Counted from the first letter of the stretch, positions 1 through 5,477 are shown. The stretch is 7,212 nucleotides of DNA from Acidobacteriota bacterium (GCA_013813075.1 JACCSI010000077.1:1-7212), one strand, 5' to 3'. The notes: generated by a model from the letters alone, not told the origin. Made by a program: numbers and translations.

Positions 1-346
1 ACGGAGGTGGTGGCGCAGTTACCACGGGTGCCGACGGTGCCGGCGGCGTGCTTCCGCACACCTCCGAAGAGCGCTCGCTCAGCGTGCCGCCGCTGTTGTA
101 TGCCAGCACGGCAAAACAGTAACGAACGCCGTCGCTGAGCCCACTAATGCTGGCCGTCGTCGCTCGTCCGACGTCGACTTTTAATGCGTATGCGCCCGAC
201 GTCGTTCCGTAGAGGATGACATGCCCAACCGTGCTGGCATCCGTAGGGGAATCCCACTCGAGCGTGAGATTGGCCGCGTCGGCGTTGGTGGCGAAAACTA
301 CCGTCAGTAACGGCAGGACAAACAGCAGAGTTACGAAACGTCGCAT
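1..346 (-). CDS. Secreted fibronectin type III domain protein (N-terminal part, cut by window edge)
   Basis: 115 codons are visible from an ATG at 346 to the left edge, with no stop, so the C-terminus is missing. The N-terminus is a Sec-type signal peptide: MRR, a hydrophobic core (residues 4-19), and a probable cleavage after ADA (residue 24). Residues 25-98 fit one fibronectin type III fold, with Trp31 in strand B, Tyr46, and the strand F pattern L-x-x-G-x-x-Y-x-F-x-V-x-A-x-N (70-84) ending in Gly-Ser turns. Cys77 and Cys97 could form a disulphide after export. From residue 99 the chain becomes a Pro/Ala/Thr linker (STPPAPSAP, then a PPPP run), so another domain or anchor probably follows. 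FN3 domains in bacterial exoproteins usually serve as spacers or carbohydrate/protein-binding modules; the partner is unknown here. No strong Shine-Dalgarno precedes the ATG. Function beyond 'exported FN3 protein' cannot be stated. Confidence 0.8.
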   Translation of the reverse strand, partial: MRRFVTLLFVLPLLTVVFATNADAANLTLEWDSPTDASTVGHVILYGTTSGAYALKVDVGRATTASISGLSDGVRYCFAVLAYNSGGTLSERSSEVCGSTPPAPSAPVVTAPPPP

Positions 347-388
347 GCCAGCTCAAGGGCAAGCGACATTCCAGCCCAGCTTGCTGCA

Positions 389-400
389 CACGCATGCGTG
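389..400. repeat. 12-bp perfect palindrome upstream of FN3 gene
   Basis: CACGCATGCGTG is self-complementary over all 12 bases and lies 43-54 bp upstream of the FN3 start codon, where an operator could sit. A palindrome of this length is expected by chance once or twice in a window this size, so a regulatory role is only a possibility. Confidence 0.3.
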
Positions 401-559
401 CGCTCACGCCTGCTTTCATCGATTCGGGGGCGTTGCAGGGCGCTACGGTAGAGCTGTTAATTTCGATCCTGACGAGCCAGTTGCAAATCCGTCAAGGTTG
501 GAACGACGCGAGATCGGCTATCGTCGAACGCGGCACGCGACGGCCCGTGAAGCTTGCTG

Positions 560-578
560 CGAAGCCGAAACGGCTTCG
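560..578 (-). terminator. Hairpin downstream of GGDEF gene, possible terminator
   Basis: CGAAGCCG and CGGCTTCG form a perfect 8-bp stem around a 3-nt loop, 47 nt beyond the GGDEF stop codon in the direction of its transcription. No T-run follows on the minus strand, so it is not a canonical intrinsic terminator. It could stop RNA polymerase with a factor or protect the mRNA 3' end. Confidence 0.35.
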
Positions 579-625
579 TGAAATCACCGACGCTGACGCG
601 CGATGGCCCCTGCAGTGGCGCTCGA

Positions 626-1993
626 TCAGGGACGGTTAGGGTGCGCCCGGCGCTCGCCGGCCGCGGACGACGACTCGGGGACACTAGTGGTCCCCGGCGC
701 CGGATCGGTGCGGCGGCGGCCGGGAGAGGGCGCGCCGCGACGGTCGGCGCTTAGCGGATTCCGCCGATCCGGGAACGGCAGCGTGACGGGACTTGTTGTC
801 CTGGCCGCCTGTGGCGACCCCGCGACTCCCACGGGACTGCTGTCGCGGTCTCCGAGCACCACCCTGACACAGGCCCGGCCCGCTTCTTTGGCGCGATACA
901 GCGCCATGTCCGCACGCCGGATGATGGCATCGACATCGGTTTCGCCCGGGCGACAAATCGTCAGGCCAATGCTCGCGCTACTCGAAACCGGCCCCGCCGG
1001 CGTCGGTACGACCGTGGCGGCAATGTTGCGCAGCAGCCCGGCGGCGACCACTTGAGCCCGGTTCAGGTCCGTATCAGGGAGCACGATGAGAAATTCCTCG
1101 CCGCCCCAGCGACACCGGACGTCACTTGCCCGCAAAGTCGTCAGCATCGTCCGGCCGACGGCGGTCAGCACCGCGTCGCCACTGCCGTGACCAAACCGAT
1201 CGTTGATGGATTTGAACCGGTCGAGATCGAGCATCAGCACCGCCATCGAGACGCCGGTGCGTTGCGCGCGTTTCGATTCTGCCCGGAATCGACTCAGCCC
1301 TTCGCGGCGTGTCGCCGCGCCGGTCAACAGGTCGACAAGGCTGGCTTCCTTCAAGGTCTCCACCATGTGCGCGGTGTTCACCGCTTGCGCAATGATCGGG
1401 GCGATGAGTTGCATCAGACGCTTCACCTGGGGTGGCAATTCGAGAGCGCTGTCCACGCCGATGCCCCCGATCACGTCCGGCCCGATGCGTAGCGCATACG
1501 TGGTCCATGCCTGCCCATCGGCATTCAAGAGCGCTCCAGGCGCGGCATTGAGGGCGGGCGCAACAATGACCTGTCGGCGGTTTTCGAGGTAGCTCGTGAT
1601 CCACACGACACGCGAGCCCAGCATACGAGGGAGATGCTTCTGGAGCGTCGCGCGGAGACCGTCGTGTTCCGGCGACGCGACGAGTTCTTGCATGAACGAT
1701 AAGAACGACTCGTCATTGATTGCAGTGTCCGCGGACTGTTGCGGTCCAGACCGAACGTCCGTGGCGGCATCACCGTCGTCATCGAGCGGTCGCCGGTCTC
1801 CGACAGCGGGATCCGGCGAGATCGCCAACATCTCTTCGCCTGTCAGAGGCTCAATGGGACGGGTCCGTAAGCCCCCGGCGCGTCCAATCGCAAATACCGC
1901 TAAAGAAGTCATCATCAGGATGCCGAACGCGGCATCGCCGGATATCTGGGGCAGGGTGACGAACACGACCAGCGCTAGACCCGCCAGCAGCAC
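626..1993 (-). CDS. Membrane-anchored diguanylate cyclase with GAF-like sensor and GGDEF domain
   Basis: Predicted to make cyclic di-GMP from two GTP at the inner membrane. Numbering follows the GTG at 1993 (455 aa). Residues 1-38 hold two hydrophobic helices with a short loop; 39-90 is an acidic linker; about 93-210 looks like a GAF-type domain; 217-380 is the GGDEF domain. Visible signatures are the DLLTG entry motif (221-225), metal-binding D256 in DLDRFKSIND, the active-site loop GGEEF (297-301), and an intact RxxD inhibitory site R288-A-S-D291 exactly five residues before it, so the enzyme should be active and product-inhibited. The tail (381-455) is Arg/Pro/Ser-rich with Arg doublets every eight residues. 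The start is doubtful: GTG at 1993 cuts the first helix, and the frame stays open up to a TAA at 2044-2042, where a good ribosome site precedes a GTT codon (2023-2021). The signal sensed and the downstream c-di-GMP targets cannot be seen. Confidence 0.9.
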   Translation of the reverse strand: MLLAGLALVVFVTLPQISGDAAFGILMMTSLAVFAIGRAGGLRTRPIEPLTGEEMLAISPDPAVGDRRPLDDDGDAATDVRSGPQQSADTAINDESFLSFMQELVASPEHDGLRATLQKHLPRMLGSRVVWITSYLENRRQVIVAPALNAAPGALLNADGQAWTTYALRIGPDVIGGIGVDSALELPPQVKRLMQLIAPIIAQAVNTAHMVETLKEASLVDLLTGAATRREGLSRFRAESKRAQRTGVSMAVLMLDLDRFKSINDRFGHGSGDAVLTAVGRTMLTTLRASDVRCRWGGEEFLIVLPDTDLNRAQVVAAGLLRNIAATVVPTPAGPVSSSASIGLTICRPGETDVDAIIRRADMALYRAKEAGRACVRVVLGDRDSSPVGVAGSPQAARTTSPVTLPFPDRRNPLSADRRGAPSPGRRRTDPAPGTTSVPESSSAAGERRAHPNRP

Positions 1994-2018
1994 CAGCGGT
2001 GTGGCGATCAGCAGGGCC

Positions 2019-2045
2019 CTAACGAGAGCACCCCTCTCGGGTTAG
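2019..2045 (-). promoter_or_regulatory. Hairpin covering the ribosome site and likely start of the GGDEF gene
   Basis: On the minus strand CGAGAG (2039-2034) pairs with CTCTCG (2028-2023) around the loop GGGTG. After a 2-nt bulge, CTAA (2045-2042) pairs with TTAG (2022-2019), giving a 10-bp imperfect stem. The Shine-Dalgarno-like GAGAGGGG lies partly in the stem and partly in the loop, and the codon expected to be the start (2023-2021) lies in the other arm. Folding would limit ribosome access. No T-run follows, so a terminator is unlikely. Confidence 0.4.
2031..2038 (-). promoter_or_regulatory. Shine-Dalgarno-like sequence of GGDEF gene
   Basis: GAGAGGGG on the minus strand is the only good anti-Shine-Dalgarno match near the 5' end of this gene. 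It sits 7 nt before a GTT codon in the cyclase frame (2023-2021) and 37 nt before the first standard start, GTG at 1993, which is too far to serve that codon. Confidence 0.4.
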
Positions 2046-2232
2046 TAGATGTTGCACGGTATTTACCTTCCGATAGCGATTTCGGTGCCACCGATCAGTT
2101 AGGGGTTTTGGCGGTCTTTTGGCTGGGAAGCTGGTCGTAGTCGCCAGCCGCATGGGATTTAGTCGGACCGAATCGCGGTGTTCACCGCACCTGCACACGC
2201 CTTATCAGCTCGCATCAACCGCAGTGTCGATG

Positions 2233-2246
2233 ACATCGCGCGATGT
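2233..2246. repeat. 14-bp perfect palindrome upstream of GGDEF gene
   Basis: ACATCGCGCGATGT is fully self-complementary. If one bulged G is allowed, GAT and ATC extend the pairing by 3 bp on each side. It lies about 190-240 bp upstream of the GGDEF gene and about 90 bp after the ZIP stop, so it could be an operator or part of the ZIP 3' end. About half such a palindrome is expected by chance per window, so its function is unproven. Confidence 0.3.
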
Positions 2247-2270
2247 ATCAAAAATGCTCGGGACGACGGC

Positions 2271-2311
2271 CGCTTGTGGGGGCGGACGTGATTGCGTCAC
2301 GGCCGCAAGCG
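2271..2311 (-). terminator. Imperfect hairpin after ZIP gene, possible terminator
   Basis: CGCTTG (2271-2276) is complementary to CAAGCG (2306-2311), and a second stem CGTGA/TCACG (2287-2301) is nested inside. The structure begins 24 nt past the ZIP stop codon on the minus strand. A run of five T lies about 15 nt further on, too distant for a classical intrinsic terminator. Confidence 0.3.
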
Positions 2312-2334
2312 TTGAGGCGCGATTGGACGGCGTC

Positions 2335-3111
2335 TTAGCCGAGCGCGGTGTCCATCGCCATCATGATGATGAAGCCGCTCAGGAATCCGAGCGTTGCGAC
2401 GTCGGTATTCCCCTGCCGTGTGGTCTCTGGCAATAACTCTTCGACGACCACGTAAAGCATCGCGCCGGCGGCAAACGCCATCGCGTACGGCAGCACGGGC
2501 TGAGCGACCAGGACCAGGGCGCAGCCAATCACGCCGGCGATCGGTTCGACCGTCGCAGAGAGCTGGCCGTACCAGAAGGCGCGGAGCCGACTCATACCTT
2601 CGCGGCGGAGTGGCAGCGCGATCGCCAGGCCCTCGGGGATGTTCTGCAATCCGATACCGGCGGCGAGTGCGAGCGCCGGGCCGGGACTGCCGGCGCCGAA
2701 TGCCACGCCGACCGCCAGCCCCTCCGGGAAATTGTGAATCGTGATGGCGACCATGAGCAGTACGGCGCGGCGGTAACCTGAGCGTGGCCCCTCTTGCGTG
2801 GCTTCGTCAGGAAACTCGGGATGCAGATGGGGCAGCAGTTGATCGAGGCCGAAGAGGAACAGACCGCCGACGGCGAGACCGACGACCGCTGGCCACGTTC
2901 CCCCCATCTCGATCGCAGGCTGCAGCAGCGACCAACACGATGCGGCGACCATGACACCAGCGGCGCCACCCATGAGCGCGTCCATCAGCCGGCGCGGCGC
3001 CGTCCGAAAGAACAACACGGGAGTCGTGCCGAGGGCTGTCAGCAGGTAAGTGCCCATCGTCGCAACCAGCGCCTGCGAGACCGGATCGAGCGCCGCAAAC
3101 CAGGCGGGCAT
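2335..3111 (-). CDS. ZIP family divalent metal transporter (GufA-type)
   Basis: Inner-membrane protein of 258 aa, predicted to carry divalent cations such as Zn2+, Fe2+ or Mn2+ into the cytoplasm; the substrate cannot be fixed from sequence. About eight hydrophobic helices are visible, with a His-containing LPHLHPE stretch (93-99) and a loop before helix 4. The signature helix-4 motif is HNFPEG (126-131), helix 5 carries QNIPEG (156-161), and a later helix ends in VVEELLPE (222-229). These supply the paired metal-site residues His126, Asn127, Glu130, Gln156, Asn157, Glu160 and Glu224. Gln at the start of the helix-5 motif is typical of the GufA subgroup, where other ZIPs have His. The ATG at 3111 was chosen because the N-terminus then matches the family start; an ATG at 3174 would add 21 unlike residues and run into the divergent gene. 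No Shine-Dalgarno is seen; a -10-like TATCTT lies 7 nt upstream. Confidence 0.9.
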   Translation of the reverse strand: MPAWFAALDPVSQALVATMGTYLLTALGTTPVLFFRTAPRRLMDALMGGAAGVMVAASCWSLLQPAIEMGGTWPAVVGLAVGGLFLFGLDQLLPHLHPEFPDEATQEGPRSGYRRAVLLMVAITIHNFPEGLAVGVAFGAGSPGPALALAAGIGLQNIPEGLAIALPLRREGMSRLRAFWYGQLSATVEPIAGVIGCALVLVAQPVLPYAMAFAAGAMLYVVVEELLPETTRQGNTDVATLGFLSGFIIMMAMDTALG

Positions 3112-3118
3112 GGCTGCC

Positions 3119-3128
3119 AAGATACACT
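3119..3128. promoter_or_regulatory. Overlapping divergent -10 elements (bidirectional promoter)
   Basis: The 10-mer AAGATACACT contains TACACT on the plus strand (3123-3128) and TATCTT on the minus strand (3124-3119), sharing the TA step at 3123-3124. TACACT is 6 nt before the ATG at 3135 and TATCTT is 7 nt before the ZIP ATG at 3111. Transcripts starting at the usual distance from these hexamers would begin at or next to each start codon. No good -35 box is visible on either side, so activity is inferred from position and symmetry. Confidence 0.45.
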
Positions 3129-3134
3129 GAACGG

Positions 3135-3479
3135 ATGACGGAGTCTTCGCAGCAGACGCCCGCCCCCTCCGCATCAGCGTCGGCGTCCGGCATCATTTTT
3201 CTCACCGTCGCCGAGTTCTACTGGCTGACGCTGGGCATGTGGGTCGGCGGGATTTTCATTCTGACGTTGATGCCCTATTTGTTGATACCGCGCGTCGGGA
3301 TGGGGCTTGGCGTCGCGGGCTCGTACCTGCTGTTTTTCCTGTGCTGGCAGCCGATCCAGGTCGTCACACAACGGACGTTCGGGATGCGCGCAGGACTCGT
3401 GCGCATGCTGATGTTTGTCGCGGCCGCGGCAACCCTGGCGTTTTACCTGAGAGAGAACTTGCTGGCGCTGACGCGCTAG
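3135..3479 (+). CDS. Small three-helix membrane protein, family not recognised
   Basis: 114 aa. Residues 1-18 are a polar Ser/Ala/Gln/Pro-rich leader without signal-peptide character. Three hydrophobic segments follow: about 19-50 (with acidic Glu27 and aromatic Tyr/Trp in it), 55-77 and 87-105, joined by short basic loops and ending in a basic, amphipathic tail. It should lie in the cytoplasmic membrane. I know no motif that gives it a function. It starts 23 bp from the divergent ZIP gene and shares its promoter region, which may mean co-regulation but does not prove a transport role. The ATG lacks a Shine-Dalgarno; TACACT ends 6 nt before it, so a leaderless mRNA is likely. The later in-frame ATG at residue 35 would destroy the first helix. 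ruvX starts 57 bp downstream with its own promoter-like sequence. Confidence 0.75.
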   Translation: MTESSQQTPAPSASASASGIIFLTVAEFYWLTLGMWVGGIFILTLMPYLLIPRVGMGLGVAGSYLLFFLCWQPIQVVTQRTFGMRAGLVRMLMFVAAAATLAFYLRENLLALTR

Positions 3480-3502
3480 GCTCTCGAGGCTGACCCAAGC
3501 AC

Positions 3503-3530
3503 CGGACAGTGGGCCACTGCGCTTTATACT
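3503..3530 (+). promoter_or_regulatory. Sigma-70-like promoter of ruvX, probably giving a leaderless mRNA
   Basis: TATACT at 3525-3530 is a strong -10 match. CGGACA at 3503-3508 keeps the GACA of TTGACA with a 16-bp spacer. The -10 ends 6 nt before the ruvX GTG at 3537, so the expected transcription start falls on or beside the start codon. There is no Shine-Dalgarno sequence between them. Confidence 0.5.
3507..3519. repeat. Inverted repeat within the ruvX promoter spacer
   Basis: CAGTGG and CCACTG flank a single central G, making a 13-bp dyad that fills most of the space between the proposed -35 and -10 boxes. A repressor bound here would block the promoter. It could also be a small transcript hairpin behind the upstream gene, or chance. 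Confidence 0.35.
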
Positions 3531-3536
3531 GATCGA

Positions 3537-3971
3537 GTGCGAGTGCTCGGTATCGACTATGGCGCGCGCCGCATCGGGCTCGCGTTGAGCGATGCGACGG
3601 CGACCCTGGCGTCACCGTGGCGCCTCGTCGATCGTCCCGCCTCTGACCCGGCCACCTTGGCCTTGCTGGTGCGTGAAATCGAGCAACTGATCGCACACGA
3701 TGACGGTCTCGAGGCCGTGGTCGTGGGGTGGCCGCGCCGCCTCGATGGATCACCGACGCACCAGACCCCGCAGGTCGAAACGCTCGCGCACGCACTCGAA
3801 CAGCGCGTCACTGTGCCCGTCGTTCTGCAGGACGAGCGGCTGTCGAGCCACGAGGCGGAGGCGCGACTGGCGCTGCGGGAGCGTGATTGGCGCAAGCGTA
3901 AGGTCAAACTTGACGCGGCCGCGGCGGCGATCGTGTTACAGGATTATCTCGACCATCGAAGGACCGGATGA
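3537..3971 (+). CDS. ruvX: RuvX/YqgF family putative Holliday junction resolvase / pre-16S rRNA nuclease
   Basis: 144 aa, the usual length for the family (about 135-150). RNase H-like fold, cytoplasmic. Family members are linked to maturation of the 16S rRNA 5' end and were first predicted to be Holliday junction resolvases. Visible motifs are GIDYGARRIG (5-14, catalytic Asp7), VVVGWPRRLDGS (61-72), QDERLSS (98-104, catalytic Glu100) and KLDAAAAAIVLQDYLD (124-139, metal-binding Asp126). All three acidic catalytic residues are present, so the enzyme should be active. The family loop is usually GLP; here it reads GWP. The GTG at 3537 is the only start that keeps the first strand (MRVLGIDYG) and sits 6 nt after a TATACT hexamer without a Shine-Dalgarno. 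The TGA stop overlaps the mltG ATG by 4 nt (ATGA), so the two are translationally coupled. Confidence 0.93.
   Translation: MRVLGIDYGARRIGLALSDATATLASPWRLVDRPASDPATLALLVREIEQLIAHDDGLEAVVVGWPRRLDGSPTHQTPQVETLAHALEQRVTVPVVLQDERLSSHEAEARLALRERDWRKRKVKLDAAAAAIVLQDYLDHRRTG
3958..3963 (+). promoter_or_regulatory. Ribosome binding site of mltG
   Basis: GAAGGA ends 4 nt before the mltG ATG and lies inside the last codons of ruvX. It supports the start at 3968 together with the ATGA overlap. Confidence 0.6.
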
Positions 3972-5005
3972 GACTGCTTCGAAACCTGTTGCTCGCGGCT
4001 CTGGTGCTGGCGCTGGTTGCCGGGGTGGCTGCGTATTTCGGCGTCGCGCGCATCCACGAAAGCTACAAGGGGTACGACGAGCCGGACGTATTTGTCGAGG
4101 TGCCTGCGGGAGCCGGCCCCGCAGTGATTGGTCAACGACTGGTGGGCGCAGGCGTTATCCGCGACCTCACCACGTTTCGCGGCGCCATGTGGCTGAGCGG
4201 TCAGGCCCGCGACCTCAAGGCGGGCGAGTACCGCTTCAATCGCAGCCTGTCAGCGATGGAGGTCATCGACAAGATCGCGCGCGGCGATGTCTACCGGCGT
4301 CTGGTCACGTTCCGTGAAGGCTTGATGATTTCGGAGATGGCGCGTGCCTACGAGGCCGGAGGACACGGCAGCGCTGCGGATTTCGAACGGGCGGCCGCGG
4401 ATACGACGGCGATTCGCGAGTGGGATCCGCACGCGACCGACCTCGAGGGCTATCTGTTTCCCGAAACCTACACGCTGCGGCGGGACACGCCCGCCGCCGC
4501 GCTCGTGGCGCAAATGGTCGATGTGTTCGCGAAGGCATTGACCCCGGCCCTTCGCGAGGCAGTTCGGGCGCAGGGGTTGACAGTGCGCGAGGCTGTGACG
4601 GTGGCGTCCCTGGTAGAGAAAGAAACGGCGGTGCCGGACGAACGTCCGGTGGTGGCGGCCGTCTATCTCAATCGGCGCAGAACGGGAATGCCGATGCAGG
4701 CTGACCCCACTGTCATTTATGCGCTGCAGCGCGCGGGTCGCTACACCGGCAACATTCGTCGTGACGATTTGCAGTTCGATTCGCCGTACAACACTTACCG
4801 ATATCCCGGTCTTCCGCCAGGACCGATTGCGGCGCCAGGGAAAGCCTCGCTCGAAGCAGTCGCCAGCCCGGCACAGGTGGACTACCTCTACTTCGTCAGC
4901 AAGAACGACGGCTCACACGTGTTTGCCCGAACCCTCGACGAGCACAACCGCAACGTGCAGCAGTGGCAAGTGGACTTCTTCCGCCAGAAGCGTCAACAAC
5001 AATGA
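3968..5005 (+). CDS. mltG: Endolytic murein transglycosylase MltG (YceG family)
   Basis: 345 aa, normal family length. MltG cleaves nascent glycan strands in the periplasm and is thought to end their elongation by penicillin-binding-protein synthases. Residues 6-27 form an N-terminal membrane anchor with a short cytoplasmic basic start. About 40-115 is the LysM-like subdomain (FVEVPAGAG, later LKAGEYRF 83-90 and IARGDVYRRLVTFREG), and 155-340 is the catalytic YceG domain. Diagnostic stretches are LEGYLFPETY (159-168), ASLVEKETA (213-221) with the catalytic Glu at 217 or the neighbouring Glu219, QADPTVIYAL (244-253), the YNTYRYPGLPPGPIAAPG segment (274-291), and YFVSKNDGSHVFA (308-320). Nothing essential is missing. 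It starts within the ruvX stop (ATGA) behind GAAGGA, and its own TGA overlaps the next ORF by 4 nt, so it is the centre of a coupled operon. Confidence 0.96.
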   Translation: MRLLRNLLLAALVLALVAGVAAYFGVARIHESYKGYDEPDVFVEVPAGAGPAVIGQRLVGAGVIRDLTTFRGAMWLSGQARDLKAGEYRFNRSLSAMEVIDKIARGDVYRRLVTFREGLMISEMARAYEAGGHGSAADFERAAADTTAIREWDPHATDLEGYLFPETYTLRRDTPAAALVAQMVDVFAKALTPALREAVRAQGLTVREAVTVASLVEKETAVPDERPVVAAVYLNRRRTGMPMQADPTVIYALQRAGRYTGNIRRDDLQFDSPYNTYRYPGLPPGPIAAPGKASLEAVASPAQVDYLYFVSKNDGSHVFARTLDEHNRNVQQWQVDFFRQKRQQQ

Positions 5006-5448
5006 CGGCGCTGATCCGCGAGCTCGAATCTGGTGCCGCGCGTCTGCGCGGAACCACTCTGGACGGCACCATTCGCCTGGCGGAGCCGGCCCTCAATCAA
5101 CTGCTCGCCTCGGCCACGTCCGCCGGCCTGACGCTCGCGGTGCTGCCCGGCAATCGGCTGGCCGCGCGACTCGGCATGCTGCACGCCACCGTCATGCTTC
5201 CGCCGATATCGGACTTGTCGCGGTCGCCGGAGCTGACATTTTCACTAGCCTCGATCGCCATCGCCTGGGCACTGAAGCAGGTGCTGAAGCAGCCGTTCAT
5301 CCACATTCATGGCCGCAGTGTCACCATCGACCTGGCTGAGGTTCCGGCGCTGCGTGGCCATCATCACTTGTTGCGATTCATCAGACGGGTCGAACTTTCT
5401 ACGGAGCCTGGGGTGGTGGCCGCGCACTTCCATGTGGCGGTGGCATGA
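5002..5448 (+). CDS. Unrecognised 148-aa protein coupled to mltG
   Basis: Starts at the ATGA overlapping the mltG stop; an in-frame ATG at 4963 is possible but would add 13 residues inside mltG. No signal peptide is seen. The N-terminal part (1-48) is amphipathic helix plus GTTLDGTIRLAEPALNQLLA, a pattern (Gly, then GTI, then Leu-Asn-x-x-Leu-Ala) recalling lipid-binding or AsmA/DUF2993-like beta-strand proteins, but too weak to name a family. A hydrophobic stretch SLASIAIAWALKQVL (81-95) may be a membrane-surface helix. The C-terminus is a beta-like strand pair rich in His (HHH at 120-122, AHFHVAVA at the end). Its position directly behind mltG suggests an envelope role, by context only. Both ends resemble the following ORF. 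The codon pattern looks the same as that of the neighbours, so recent transfer is not suggested. Confidence 0.75.
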   Translation: MTALIRELESGAARLRGTTLDGTIRLAEPALNQLLASATSAGLTLAVLPGNRLAARLGMLHATVMLPPISDLSRSPELTFSLASIAIAWALKQVLKQPFIHIHGRSVTIDLAEVPALRGHHHLLRFIRRVELSTEPGVVAAHFHVAVA

Positions 5449-5471
5449 CCCGGGCTCGCGGAAACGAAATC

Positions 5472-5477
5472 GGAGGG
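5472..5477 (+). promoter_or_regulatory. Ribosome binding site choosing the start at 5484
   Basis: GGAGGG lies 6 nt before the ATG at 5484 and is the best match to the anti-Shine-Dalgarno in this operon. It favours 5484 over the upstream in-frame ATG at 5445, which overlaps the previous stop as ATGA but has no comparable site. Confidence 0.65.

Larger units (their letters stand above)
347..625. other. Intergenic region between FN3 and GGDEF genes
   Basis: About 280 bp separate the GGDEF stop from the FN3 start, both on the minus strand. I see no credible gene here: the open frames on either strand have shadow-like composition and no ribosome binding site. The region holds an 8-bp hairpin close to the GGDEF end (560-578) and a 12-bp perfect palindrome 43 bp upstream of the FN3 start (389-400). 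The FN3 promoter should lie here, but no clear -35/-10 pair stands out. Confidence 0.6.
2042..2334. other. Intergenic region between GGDEF and ZIP genes
   Basis: Roughly 290 bp without a credible gene. Both flanking genes run on the minus strand, so the region holds the ZIP 3' end and the GGDEF promoter. I see an imperfect hairpin after the ZIP stop (2271-2311), a 14-bp perfect palindrome (2233-2246), alternative pairings among GGCTGG, GCTGG and CCAGCC (2121-2149), and a small TCGGT/ACCGA stem near 2082-2094. No convincing sigma-70 promoter and no riboswitch consensus could be recognised. Confidence 0.5.

Noticed and set aside
216..581. Plus-strand open frame of 121 codons
   Set aside because: It runs antisense through the FN3 signal-peptide region and into the gap, with no ribosome site and no recognisable domain; the opposite strand carries a clear secreted FN3 protein.
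2083..2093. T-box-like GGTGGCACCG on the minus strand before the GGDEF gene
   Set aside because: Only the short core matches; there is no specifier stem or terminator, and the downstream gene is not an amino-acid gene. It is better read as a small TCGGT/ACCGA stem.
2046..2334. Possible c-di-GMP riboswitch before the cyclase gene
   Set aside because: I looked for the GEMM-type conserved core and tetraloop receptor pattern and could not find it; remaining structures are generic hairpins.
2119..2436. Plus-strand open frame of 105 codons across the GGDEF-ZIP gap
   Set aside because: It ends antisense inside the ZIP gene, shows no motif, and has shadow-like composition with no Shine-Dalgarno.
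3112..3174. 21-residue N-terminal extension of the ZIP transporter from ATG at 3174
   Set aside because: The extra residues do not look like a ZIP N-terminus and would overlap the start of the divergent membrane protein; ATG at 3111 gives the family-like beginning.
3700..4317. Plus-strand open frame of 205 codons overlapping ruvX and mltG
   Set aside because: Both overlapped frames encode proteins with clear catalytic motifs; this frame is Arg/Ser-rich shadow sequence.
4719..5339. Plus-strand open frame of 206 codons across the mltG end
   Set aside because: Low-complexity shadow of mltG and the following ORF, with no domain or ribosome site.
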